Shown here piece after piece: positions 1 to 7,332 of a stretch of DNA of 9,599 nt. This stretch comes from JALSHZ01 sp964439815 (GTDB taxonomy: Bacteria > Pseudomonadota > Gammaproteobacteria > UWMA-0217). The notes under the pieces were generated by a model that saw only the letters and a list, made by a program, of their open reading frames with translations, was not told where the DNA came from and searched no databases. Where the stretch lies: assembly GCA_964439815.1 (NCBI GenBank), contig CAYTPO010000016.1, positions 1 through 9,599 on the forward strand. The letters are read 5' to 3'. Position 1 is the first letter of the stretch. Each line of letters begins with the position of its first letter. Both the position numbers and the translations under genes were made by a program.

Positions 1-9
1 GCCTACTGC

Positions 10-107
10 GGAAAAGCCATTTTGGCCCTTTTTCCCCCTGATTTTCGTCAAATATAACCAATATTCTCCTCAAATCAGTGAAAAAAATGCCCTAAAATGG
101 CTTTCCC
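10..107. repeat. Nested imperfect palindrome (REP/MITE-like) downstream of the chemoreceptor gene
   Basis: This AT-rich stretch folds on itself through a series of nested inverted repeats. The outer arms are AAAGCCATTTT at 13-23 and its exact complement at 94-104. Next come CTGATTT at 38-44 with AAATCAG at 72-78, then AATAT at 51-55 with ATATT at 61-65 around a 5-base loop. T-rich and A-rich stretches at 29-33 and 81-87 can pair in between. The base composition differs strongly from the GC-rich genes nearby. It lies 3' of the minus-strand chemoreceptor gene, so it would be transcribed in that gene's 3' tail and may stabilise or end that RNA. I infer a dispersed intergenic palindromic element; a single copy in this window cannot prove it. 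Confidence 0.55.
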
Positions 108-126
108 TCGCTACGACTCCTATTCT

Positions 127-141
127 CGGACAGACTCCTAG
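127..141 (-). repeat. Tail motif copy 1 (CTAGGAGTCTGTCCG on the minus strand)
   Basis: Read on the minus strand this is CTAGGAGTCTGTCCG. A copy with one mismatch, CTAGGAGTCTGTTCG, lies at 9362-9376 on the same strand, where it supplies the stop codon of soxZ. Both copies sit at or just after the 3' end of a minus-strand gene. The core 8-mer TAGGAGTC also recurs 18 bases further on (plus-strand 115-122), next to the palindrome. A shared 12-mer core could arise by chance in a window of this size; the similar placement is what makes it notable. Confidence 0.35.
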
Positions 142-167
142 ACGGGCGGGCAGCTCTCATGGGCTGT

Positions 168-2012
168 TCAGGCTGCGGTCTCTTGCTGATTGCCAGTTAC
201 CGCTGGTTGGTTTCCCGTAAGCGCTATGATCAGGTCGCGGAGTTGGTGGCTGTGGTAATCCAGCTCTTCGCTGACTTGATGGAATCCATTCAGCCCTTCC
301 CGCAACGCCTGACTGTTTTCCAGCAGGGAATCGATTCCAGTACGGATTACGGCGATGTTGTCCTGCTTGCCCTCCTGTAGCGCCCCCATCCGGGACATTG
401 CTGTGTCGGCTTCGCTGACATGCTCGGCAACCGATTCGATGATCTGGTTGGACTTTTGCACGAGTTCCTGCCCTGCTTCTACCTGGGTGATTGCCTGGTC
501 AATCAGCTGTTCGATGGTGGCGGCTGATTCGGTGCTGCGCTGGGCGAGGTTTCGCACCTCGGCAGCGACAATCGAGAATCCATTGCCGTGATCGCCTGCA
601 TGGGCCGCTTCTACCGTGGCATTGAGTGACAACAGGTTGATTTCGAAGGCGATGGCATCCACAGAGCCAACGGCTTCCTTGATCTGGTCACAGGACTCGG
701 TTACTTGGTGGAGGCGTTCCAGGCTTTGCCGCAGCACCTGCTCACCCCGCACAGTCGCATCAGTCGATTGCTGCACCAGTTGCCGAATTTCGGCACAGGA
801 CGCTTCCTGCTTGCGAACCGCATTTTGCAGTGCTTCGATCGCGCCGGATATCTGCACCCTCGTCTCCTGTTGCAATTCGGTTTCCGCAGAGATTTGCTGC
901 AGGCTGGAATTCATCCGGCAGTAGAGGTCATGCAGGCCGCGTACCGACTGCTTGCCCTGCTGGATCGGGTGGCTGCCGAACTGCCCCTCTCCTGCCGCGA
1001 GTGGCGGGAGCACAGACAGGTTGCCAACAGATACATCCTTGACCTGCCGTAACCTGACAAGAGCTGCTACGCCACCGATCACCATCACCAATGCCAGCAG
1101 CACGGCCATTGCCTGGAGCAAACCAAGCCCTGTTTTCGCGGGCGTTGGCTCTGCCATCTCATCTACATGAGGCGCTACAACCAATGCCTGCAAGGCGCGA
1201 AACTGACGTGCCACGGCCTCGTTGATTTGTTCCAGCGTTGCGACAACCTGCCGGGCTGCCGCCCGTTTTTCCTCTGCTAGCGCAATCACAGCGCTGTCAG
1301 TCGCATCGATCCACCCGGTCAGTTTGGCGAGGCCAGCTCGAAGTTGTCCATATCCGTCCGATGACGACACTGGAGACACGGCTTGAGTCAGAGCCACCAG
1401 CAGCGGGGCAAGCTGCACTTTCGCCACGCGCCGCATCGCATCAGCATTATCGGCCTGCAACAGACCATCGAGCAGAATCGGCAACCGACCTGCGTTTTGT
1501 CGCAGATCGGGATGCTCCGATGTTTCGAGGGATGCCGTCTGCGCCAACTGCACGATGCCTCGGGCCTGCTGTCGCAGCCGGTCAGCCAAAAATCGGAACT
1601 GCCCTTCCAGCGCCAATCGCTGGCTGATTTGCCCAGTCAGTTGCCTGCGCAAGGAGATCAGGGATTCATCACCCTGCCGAAGTTGCTGCATCACATTCGG
1701 ATCCAGCCATTGGGGGAATGTACGCCGCAGCCGTTCCAGTTCCGCCACCAGCAGGGTGGGCGCCAATCCACTTTCGTGGCTGGCCAGCGTCTTTTCATTG
1801 TCCGCCAGCAACAAACGCTGCTGCCCGGCAAGGTAGTCCGTCAATTTGTCGAACAGGGGGGAGAGATCAGGTTTGGCCTGCGGCCGGGGTTTTGCAGTGG
1901 AAGACGCTGGCGGCGTGGCTGATTGCAAGGCATATAGCGCCAGTGCACAGGCCAGCACACCCGAAACTACGATCAGGGCGATCTGCCCTCTGATTGAAAT
2001 ATGCAATTGCAT
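168..2012 (-). CDS. Methyl-accepting chemotaxis protein (transmembrane chemoreceptor)
   Basis: This is an inner-membrane chemoreceptor that senses a signal in the periplasm and controls the CheA/CheW kinase complex. In the 614-residue form, TM1 is at about 11-29, the periplasmic part at 30-293 is mostly helical, TM2 is at about 295-318, and the rest is cytoplasmic. The signalling hairpin tip is clear: NLLSLNATVEAA begins at N459, followed by AGDHGNGF, VAAEVR and LAQRS, as is typical of MCPs. No HAMP domain is obvious after TM2; a Pro/Gly-rich linker follows instead. The C-terminus (QQETAA) lacks the NWETF-type tether for CheR/CheB. I chose the ATG at 2012, which follows a purine-rich stretch; a TTG at 2069 would add 19 residues. 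The ligand is unknown. The gene is divergent from moxR and not in its operon. Confidence 0.92.
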   Translation of the reverse strand: MQLHISIRGQIALIVVSGVLACALALYALQSATPPASSTAKPRPQAKPDLSPLFDKLTDYLAGQQRLLLADNEKTLASHESGLAPTLLVAELERLRRTFPQWLDPNVMQQLRQGDESLISLRRQLTGQISQRLALEGQFRFLADRLRQQARGIVQLAQTASLETSEHPDLRQNAGRLPILLDGLLQADNADAMRRVAKVQLAPLLVALTQAVSPVSSSDGYGQLRAGLAKLTGWIDATDSAVIALAEEKRAAARQVVATLEQINEAVARQFRALQALVVAPHVDEMAEPTPAKTGLGLLQAMAVLLALVMVIGGVAALVRLRQVKDVSVGNLSVLPPLAAGEGQFGSHPIQQGKQSVRGLHDLYCRMNSSLQQISAETELQQETRVQISGAIEALQNAVRKQEASCAEIRQLVQQSTDATVRGEQVLRQSLERLHQVTESCDQIKEAVGSVDAIAFEINLLSLNATVEAAHAGDHGNGFSIVAAEVRNLAQRSTESAATIEQLIDQAITQVEAGQELVQKSNQIIESVAEHVSEADTAMSRMGALQEGKQDNIAVIRTGIDSLLENSQALREGLNGFHQVSEELDYHSHQLRDLIIALTGNQPAVTGNQQETAA

Positions 2013-2099
2013 CCGCTGCTTCTTCTTCCCTGGTGGTAATCCGAAATCTGCTACGCTGTCTGCTATCAATTTGATGCAACATCCAGGCGCCAGATTCCT

Positions 2100-2106
2100 T
2101 ATAATA
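2100..2106. promoter_or_regulatory. Candidate near-symmetric -10 box in the divergent region
   Basis: The plus strand reads TATAAT at 2100-2105, a perfect sigma-70 -10 hexamer. The minus strand reads TATTAT over 2101-2106, a 5/6 match. No good -35 hexamer sits at 16-18 bases on either side; TTGATG at 2071 is 23 bases away. If used on the plus strand, the moxR leader would be about 118 bases long. If used on the minus strand, the start site would lie about 80 bases before the preferred ATG of the chemoreceptor gene. The only support is the hexamer and its place between divergent genes. Confidence 0.35.
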
Positions 2107-2155
2107 TCCGGCCGCCCCGCCTGCTTGCGTTAACCAAATTTCAACAACCTGTAGG

Positions 2156-2193
2156 CCGGTGACGGACTGGCGGAAATACCAGACCGGATTTCC
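2156..2193 (+). other. Leader hairpins upstream of moxR, mutually exclusive
   Basis: One fold pairs CCGGT (2156-2160) with ACCGG (2183-2187) and, inside it, CTGG (2167-2170) with CCAG (2179-2182). A second fold pairs GGAAAT (2172-2177) with ATTTCC (2188-2193). The two share bases and cannot form together. There is no T-run after either, so this is not an intrinsic terminator. Any regulatory role is conjecture. Confidence 0.25.
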
Positions 2194-2229
2194 CGCACAA
2201 ACCACTTTCCAACCCAGGACCGCAACGCA

Positions 2230-3201
2230 ATGACCATCCACAACCAGATCAGCGAGCTGATGACCTATCTGAACGCCGAAGTCATCGGCCAGGAAGTGCT
2301 GGTCCATCGCATGATGATTGCACTGCTGGCAGACGGGCATCTGCTGGTGGAAGGCGCACCGGGGCTGGCCAAGACACGGGCGGTCAAGGCGCTCGGCAGC
2401 GGTATTCAGGGCAGCTTTCACCGCATCCAGTTCACCCCCGACCTGCTGCCGGCCGACGTGACCGGTACCGATATCTACCATCCCGAAGATGGCAGTTTCC
2501 AGTTCGCCAGCGGCCCGATCTTCCACAATCTGATTCTTGCCGACGAGGTCAATCGCGCGCCAGCCAAGGTGCAATCCGCACTGCTGGAAGCCATGGGCGA
2601 GCATCAGGTAACCGTTGGCGCCTACAGCTACGAGCTGCCGAAGCTGTTTCTGGTCATGGCGACCCAGAATCCGATCGAGCAGGAAGGCACCTACCCGCTG
2701 CCGGAGGCGCAGCTCGACCGTTTCATGCTGCATGTAAACGTGGGTTATCCCGACAAGGCCGCCAGCCGCCAGATACTGCAACTCGCCCGGCGCGAAGCCA
2801 TGGAAACGCTGACCGATACGGCCCACGCGGGCATCGAGCCGGTCTCCCAGGAAACCATCTTTGCCGCGCGGCGCGAAGTATTGCAGGTCTTTCTCTCCGA
2901 GGGGGTCGAGGAATACATTCTGGAGATCGTGGAAACCACCCGCGACCCGGCGCGCTACAGCGAAGAGATCGCCCCCTGGCTGCGCTGGGGCGCCAGTCCA
3001 CGCGGCGCCATCGCCATCGAGCAGGCCGCCCGCGCGACTGCCTGGCTGGCCGGGCGGGACTTCATCACACCGGAAGATGTGCGCAGTGTCAGCGCCGATG
3101 CGCTACGCCATCGCATTCTGCTGGACTACGCCGCCGAAGCCGAAGGCATCACCACGCAGGACTGCATCGAAGCCATCCTGAATCTGGTGCCCACCCCCTG
3201 A
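2230..3201 (+). CDS. moxR: MoxR-family AAA+ ATPase
   Basis: This is a cytosolic AAA+ ATPase of the MoxR family, thought to act as a chaperone-like remodeller with VWA-domain partners. All core motifs are present: Walker A GAPGLAKT (42-49), Walker B LILADEVNRA (101-110, with D105 and E106), sensor 1 around N147 in ATQNP, the LDRF motif with R164, and sensor 2 GASPRG (254-259, with R258). The length of 323 residues is normal for the family. The ATG at 2230 follows an AGGA at 2216-2219 with a 10-base spacer. It opens a six-gene run whose partners (DUF58, BatA, BatB/C, BatD) are the usual MoxR neighbours. I found no missing residue or frameshift. The subfamily and the client protein cannot be told from sequence. 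Confidence 0.97.
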   Translation: MTIHNQISELMTYLNAEVIGQEVLVHRMMIALLADGHLLVEGAPGLAKTRAVKALGSGIQGSFHRIQFTPDLLPADVTGTDIYHPEDGSFQFASGPIFHNLILADEVNRAPAKVQSALLEAMGEHQVTVGAYSYELPKLFLVMATQNPIEQEGTYPLPEAQLDRFMLHVNVGYPDKAASRQILQLARREAMETLTDTAHAGIEPVSQETIFAARREVLQVFLSEGVEEYILEIVETTRDPARYSEEIAPWLRWGASPRGAIAIEQAARATAWLAGRDFITPEDVRSVSADALRHRILLDYAAEAEGITTQDCIEAILNLVPTP

Positions 3202-3219
3202 TGCCCGGTTGAACATTTC

Positions 3220-4113
3220 ATGGATCGCGGCATCTCGCTCACACTGGAACAACTGATCCGCCTGCAGGCCACGGCTCGCGGGCTGCGCGCCGGTGTACGC
3301 CACAAGACCCACTCGCCGGGACCGGCCGGCTATCTCTCCGCCTTTCGCGGTCGCGGCATGGAATTCGACGAAACCCGGCTCTATCAACCCGGCGACGACG
3401 CCCGCAGCATCGACTGGCGTGTGACCGCACGACGCGGCGAACCCTACACCAAGCTCTACCGGGAGGAGCGCGAACGCCCGGTCTATTTTCTGGTCGACCT
3501 GCACCCCGGCATGTATTTTGGTACTCGTCGGGTCTTCAAGTCGGTACTTGCAATGCAGCTGGCTGCCATCATGGCCTGGACCGCGGAAGCAAGTGGCGAC
3601 CGGGTCGGTGGCATCATCGGCGCCGGTGACAGCCATCGCGAACTCGCACCCAAACCCCGCCGCGCCGGTGTGCTCTCCTTCCTGCATGGGCTGCACGAGC
3701 TGCAACCGCGCAAGCCTGGCGAACTCTCCCCCGGGCGACTCGATACGCTGCTGGAAAAGCTGGCGCGCATTGTGCTCCCCGGCAGTTTGGTACTGATATT
3801 CAGCGATTTCCAGGAGATGGGCGGCCAGACCGAAACACATCTGACGACCCTCAGACAACACAACGATCTGCGCATCGGTTTCATCTCCGATTCACTGGAG
3901 GCATCACCCCCACCCAAGGGCGTGTTCAGGCTGGGCACGCCCGCGCTGCAACTCAATCTGGACACCCGCTCCGGGGCTGTCCGCCAGCACTGGCCAGCAC
4001 TGCTGCACCGGCGCCTGGCGCAAATCAGCAACATCTGCCACGAACAGCAGTTGCGGCTGACCCATTTCGTCACTGCGGACGATCCGCTGCCACGCCTGCG
4101 GGAGTTTGTCTGA
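3220..4113 (+). CDS. DUF58 domain-containing protein (VWA-like MoxR partner)
   Basis: DUF58 proteins almost always sit beside moxR and are presumed cytosolic partners of the ATPase. The 297-residue protein shows the family signature RGRGMEFDETRLYQPGD from R43, followed by DARSIDW up to W66, then VTARRGEPYTKLYREERE and the first strand of a VWA-like fold, VYFLVD, ending at D93. The metal-site motif that is DxSxS in true VWA domains reads DLHPG here, so metal binding is doubtful. No membrane segment is seen; related proteins in other lineages have two N-terminal helices, which are absent here. The gene starts 18 bases after moxR and lacks a clear Shine-Dalgarno. A four-codon frame, ATG to TGA (3201-3212), lies between the genes and overlaps the moxR stop, so reinitiation is possible. 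The gene stops in a TGATG overlap with the next. Confidence 0.94.
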   Translation: MDRGISLTLEQLIRLQATARGLRAGVRHKTHSPGPAGYLSAFRGRGMEFDETRLYQPGDDARSIDWRVTARRGEPYTKLYREERERPVYFLVDLHPGMYFGTRRVFKSVLAMQLAAIMAWTAEASGDRVGGIIGAGDSHRELAPKPRRAGVLSFLHGLHELQPRKPGELSPGRLDTLLEKLARIVLPGSLVLIFSDFQEMGGQTETHLTTLRQHNDLRIGFISDSLEASPPPKGVFRLGTPALQLNLDTRSGAVRQHWPALLHRRLAQISNICHEQQLRLTHFVTADDPLPRLREFV

Positions 4114-4586
4114 TGTCCACTGACGATCCGCTGGCCGCGCTGCGCCCCATCCACTGGCCGGAACCGGTCTCGTTCTGGCCCCCGGCTGTTGGCTGGTGGC
4201 TGCTACCCCTACTGCTGTTGCTGGCGGCAATCCTGATCTGGCGATACCGGTATGCCCGGCGGGATCTGCGCCAGGCGCGAGCCATGCTCGATCATCTCGC
4301 GCAGCAGCCGCTGGACGATCCCGCCTTTGTTGCTGCACTGAACCAGCTGTTGAAGCGCATTGCGCTGACACAGTTCCCCAACGACGACATCACGACGCTT
4401 TCCGGCCAGCCCTGGGTGGCATTTCTCGATGCCAGCGGTGGTGGGGGCGACTTCTGCAATGGCGCGGGCCGGGTGCTGGCATCGGCACCCTATCAGGCCC
4501 ACCCATCCGGGCTCGATCGTGAAGCGCTGTTGACGCTCTCCTACCGCTGGGTGGCTCAGGCCTGCAGCCACAAGGAGCACCGCTGA
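4113..4586 (+). CDS. DUF4381 domain-containing membrane protein
   Basis: This small protein of 157 residues belongs to the DUF4381 family, found between the DUF58 and VWA genes of proteobacterial MoxR operons. The N-terminal stretch RPIHWPEPVSFWPPAVGWW is typical. A single membrane helix follows at about 27-43, then a basic segment (WRYRYARRDLRQAR) that by the positive-inside rule puts the C-terminal part in the cytoplasm. The later LLKRIALTQFP and LSGQPWVAFLD motifs also fit the family. The start overlaps the previous stop by one base (TGATG), and GGGAG at 4100-4104 gives a good ribosome site with an 8-base spacer. No enzymatic motif is visible. It could link MoxR/DUF58 to the membrane VWA proteins, but that is inference from position and topology. 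Confidence 0.9.
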   Translation: MSTDDPLAALRPIHWPEPVSFWPPAVGWWLLPLLLLLAAILIWRYRYARRDLRQARAMLDHLAQQPLDDPAFVAALNQLLKRIALTQFPNDDITTLSGQPWVAFLDASGGGGDFCNGAGRVLASAPYQAHPSGLDREALLTLSYRWVAQACSHKEHR

Positions 4587-5575
4587 TGTTGCAATTCGCC
4601 TGGCCCTGGCTATTTGCGACGCTGCCTCTGCCGTGGCTGCTCCGCGCACTGCTACCGGCTGCCGCAACCAACCGCGAGGGTAGCCTGTACGTGCCGTTTG
4701 CGGTCAATCTTCCCGCCTCCGATGCATCCACGGCGCAGCCAGGCTGGCAGTGGTCGCGATGGCTGTTGTTGCTGATCTGGCTGCTGCTGGTGACCGCAGC
4801 AGCCAGACCGCAATGGCTGGGCGATATCGTGCAGATGCAGGAAAGCGGCCGCAGCCTGATTCTGGCGATGGATGTCTCCGGCAGCATGGAAACCAACGAT
4901 CTCGACCCGCACAACACCAAGCTCTCCCGGCTCGATGTCGTCAAGCAGATAGCCGGCAATTTCATCCGCGAACGTCGCGGCGACCGGATCGGCCTGATCC
5001 TGTTTGGCAGCAACGCCTACCTGCAGGCGCCGCTCACCTTTGACCGCAGGACGGTTCATACGCTGCTCGAAGAGGCCGTTATCGGCATCGCCGGGCGTGA
5101 GACTGCCATCGGCAATGCGCTGGGGCTCGGCATCAAGCGGCTACGTCAGGCACCGGAGGGCAAGGCGGTATTGATCCTGCTGACCGATGGCGCCAATACT
5201 GCGGGCGTGCTGTCACCACGTCGCGCCGCCGAGCTGGCTGCCCAGGCCGGGCTGCGGATCTATACCATTGGCGTGGGTGCCACGGAAATGCCTTCGCCGA
5301 CGTTGCTGGGCTCCCCGCCGATCAACCCGTCAGCCGACCTGGACGAGGAGATGCTGCAGTATATTGCCGAGCAGACTGGCGGACGCTACTTTCGCGCCAC
5401 CGACCGTCATGAGCTAAGCAAGATCTATACCCTGCTGAATCAGCTGGAGCCGGTGGCCGGCGGCTCCGAAATCGTCCGCCCCGTGACCGAACGCTATCCC
5501 TGGCCGCTGGGAGCCGCACTGCTGCTGAGCTTTCTGCTCGCCGCACCACTACCCGCATTGCGGGAGAGCCTGTAA
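4586..5575 (+). CDS. batA: VWA domain-containing membrane protein, BatA-like
   Basis: This 329-residue protein matches BatA of the Bat (Bacteroides aerotolerance) system. It has an N-terminal helix (about 5-23), a second helix (about 59-73), a von Willebrand A domain (about 90-285) and a C-terminal helix (about 309-325). The metal-ion-dependent adhesion site is complete: D96-V-S98-G-S100, T173 in RETAIGNALG, and D201 in LLTDGAN. Basic residues in the TM1-TM2 loop suggest that this loop is cytoplasmic and the VWA domain periplasmic. Translation starts in a TGATG overlap with the previous stop; AAGGAG at 4572-4577 with an 8-base spacer is the best ribosome site in the operon. Its role is presumably metal-dependent protein binding within the complex with BatB/C and BatD; the partner is unknown. 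Confidence 0.95.
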   Translation: MLQFAWPWLFATLPLPWLLRALLPAAATNREGSLYVPFAVNLPASDASTAQPGWQWSRWLLLLIWLLLVTAAARPQWLGDIVQMQESGRSLILAMDVSGSMETNDLDPHNTKLSRLDVVKQIAGNFIRERRGDRIGLILFGSNAYLQAPLTFDRRTVHTLLEEAVIGIAGRETAIGNALGLGIKRLRQAPEGKAVLILLTDGANTAGVLSPRRAAELAAQAGLRIYTIGVGATEMPSPTLLGSPPINPSADLDEEMLQYIAEQTGGRYFRATDRHELSKIYTLLNQLEPVAGGSEIVRPVTERYPWPLGAALLLSFLLAAPLPALRESL

Positions 5576-7332
5576 TGGATATCGGCAACCTGCACTTTCT
5601 GCGCCCTTTCTGGCTACTGGCCCTGCTGCCGGCTGGCTGGCTGCTGTGGCGACGATGGCACGACATCGGCGCCGGCTCTGCCTGGCAGCAGGTCTGCGAT
5701 GCCCATCTGCTAGCCCATCTGTGGCTGCAACGGCCCGGCACCCATCAGCGCCTGCCACTGCTGTTGCTGGCGGCTGGCTGGTTGCTGGCCATTATTGTGC
5801 TCTCCGGCCCGGTCTGGCAGAAGCTGCCGCAGATCACCTTCAAGACACAGCCGGCCCGGGTACTGGTACTCGATCTCTCCCAGGCCATGAATGCCACCGA
5901 CCTCAAACCCTCCCGGCTGGAGCGGGCGCGCTTCAAGCTGCTGGATATCCTGCGGGCCTCCGGGGAGGGGCAGACCGCGCTGGTGGTGTTTTCCGGCGAA
6001 CCACATGTCGTCACGCCATTGACCGAAGACACGGCCACTATCGAGGCCATGCTGCCAGCGCTGCAAACCAGCATCATGCCCACCACCGGCGACAAGGCTG
6101 CACCAGCGCTGGAGATGGCTGCGACACTGTTACAGCAGGCGGGTGCCCACAAGGGCGATATCCTGCTGCTGACCGAAGGCATCAAGGATGGTGCATCGAC
6201 ACTGAATACCGTGCGCAATCTGAAAGAACAGGGCTACCGGGTTTCGGTACTCGGCATCGGCACGCCCGAAGGGGCTCCAGTGCCGTTGCGCGACGGTGGT
6301 TTCGGCCCGATGAGTCACCTCGACAGAAAGGCACTGCGTGAGATCGCCAGGCAGGGTGGTGGTCATTACCACAATATGACGGCCAGCAATGCGGATATCG
6401 AGGCAACGCTGTCCGGCTACCAGCACATCGGATCCGGCGGCCGCGAAACCCCCAGCCGCAGTCTGGAGCGCTGGATAGAGCATGGCATCTGGCTGTTGCT
6501 GCCACTGTTGCTGCTGGCCGCTGCCGGTAATCGCCGTGGCTGGCTCGGCATTCTGCTGGCTACCTTCCTGCTGCCCGCACCCCGGGCCGAAGCGTTCGAA
6601 TGGAACTGGCTGTGGCTCAACCAGGATCAACGTGCCACTCGGCTGCTGCAACAGGGGCAGGCCGCCACAGCCGCCCAACAGTTCACCCGCCCGGACTGGC
6701 AGGCCGCCGCGCTCCATTCAGCCGGTGACTATGACGCTGCAGCGCGCGCCTACCATAATCTGCAGGGGGTAGAGGCCCGCTATAACGAGGGGAACGCTCT
6801 GGCTCGCGGTGGACATTTCCGGAGCGCCATCAAGGCCTACGAAGCCGCCCTGGCACAACAACCGGATCATGCCGATGCGCTGGCCAACAAACGGCTGATC
6901 GAGCAGCTGCTTCGCAAGCAAGAGGCGAAAAAAGCACCGCAACAGCACGCTGGAAACGGGGCCTCGTCACAGGGAGGCAGCAAGGAGTCATCAGCAGGGA
7001 AAGAGCGTGAAGGTCGGGCGGATACTGCCCAAGGCAGCGATGGCCGGAAACCTCGGGATGAGGGCGGTGAGAACCGGCCCGACAGCCAGGGGCAGAGCAC
7101 CAACGAAGCTCACACAGAAGCGGCAGGGACAGGCATAATGCCGGATGCCCCGGAGAACGCAGACTTGCTGGGCGAGAAACCGACCCCGAGTGGTCATCCA
7201 ACACCCCGACAGGAGGCCGATATCGCGCTGGAACAGTGGCTCAGACAGATCCCGGACGACCCCTCCGGCCTGCTGCGACGGAAATTCATGCTGGAGCATC
7301 TGCTGCGCAAACAGGGCCTCAACACACCATGA
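5575..7332 (+). CDS. VWA-TPR membrane protein, BatB/BatC fusion
   Basis: This 585-residue protein joins a BatB-type VWA domain to a BatC-type TPR region. Two helices (about 12-25 and 60-77) precede the VWA domain (about 93-290); two more segments lie at about 304-317 and 322-334. The second of these, from R320 to A340, looks like a signal peptide ending in A-E-A and may mark the fusion point. TPR-like repeats follow (about 350-440, clearest at 403-436), then a hydrophilic low-complexity linker (about 446-530) and a conserved tail, EQWLRQIPDDPSGLLRRKF at 553-571. The metal site is degenerate: D100-L-S102-Q-A104 instead of DxSxS, and TEG (E201) where BatA has TDG. The start is in a TAATG overlap, with GGAG at 5563-5566 as ribosome site. 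Positive-inside reasoning places the VWA and TPR parts in the periplasm. Confidence 0.94.
   Translation: MDIGNLHFLRPFWLLALLPAGWLLWRRWHDIGAGSAWQQVCDAHLLAHLWLQRPGTHQRLPLLLLAAGWLLAIIVLSGPVWQKLPQITFKTQPARVLVLDLSQAMNATDLKPSRLERARFKLLDILRASGEGQTALVVFSGEPHVVTPLTEDTATIEAMLPALQTSIMPTTGDKAAPALEMAATLLQQAGAHKGDILLLTEGIKDGASTLNTVRNLKEQGYRVSVLGIGTPEGAPVPLRDGGFGPMSHLDRKALREIARQGGGHYHNMTASNADIEATLSGYQHIGSGGRETPSRSLERWIEHGIWLLLPLLLLAAAGNRRGWLGILLATFLLPAPRAEAFEWNWLWLNQDQRATRLLQQGQAATAAQQFTRPDWQAAALHSAGDYDAAARAYHNLQGVEARYNEGNALARGGHFRSAIKAYEAALAQQPDHADALANKRLIEQLLRKQEAKKAPQQHAGNGASSQGGSKESSAGKEREGRADTAQGSDGRKPRDEGGENRPDSQGQSTNEAHTEAAGTGIMPDAPENADLLGEKPTPSGHPTPRQEADIALEQWLRQIPDDPSGLLRRKFMLEHLLRKQGLNTP

Noticed and set aside
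2013..2069. TTG start giving a 633-residue chemoreceptor
   Set aside because: TTG is a rare start and has no ribosome site before it; the ATG at 2012 leaves a normal short cytoplasmic N-terminus before TM1. It is not fully excluded.
2090..2160. A sigma-28 (flagellar) promoter for the chemoreceptor gene
   Set aside because: GCCGGATA on the minus strand is only a rough -10 match, and the nearest TAAA-like -35 is about twice the usual distance away.
1867..2826. A 319-codon open frame on the minus strand, antisense to moxR and running into the chemoreceptor gene
   Set aside because: It overlaps two well-supported genes in another frame, has no domain I recognise and the His/Gln-rich composition typical of antisense shadows in GC-rich moxR genes.
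3103..3861. A 252-codon open frame on the minus strand antisense to the DUF58 gene
   Set aside because: It lies opposite conserved DUF58 motifs, with no recognisable domain; a shadow of GC-rich codon use.
7236..7328. GTG start giving a longer BatD
   Set aside because: It would overlap the conserved BatB/C tail by almost 100 bases and put 31 residues before a clear signal peptide.
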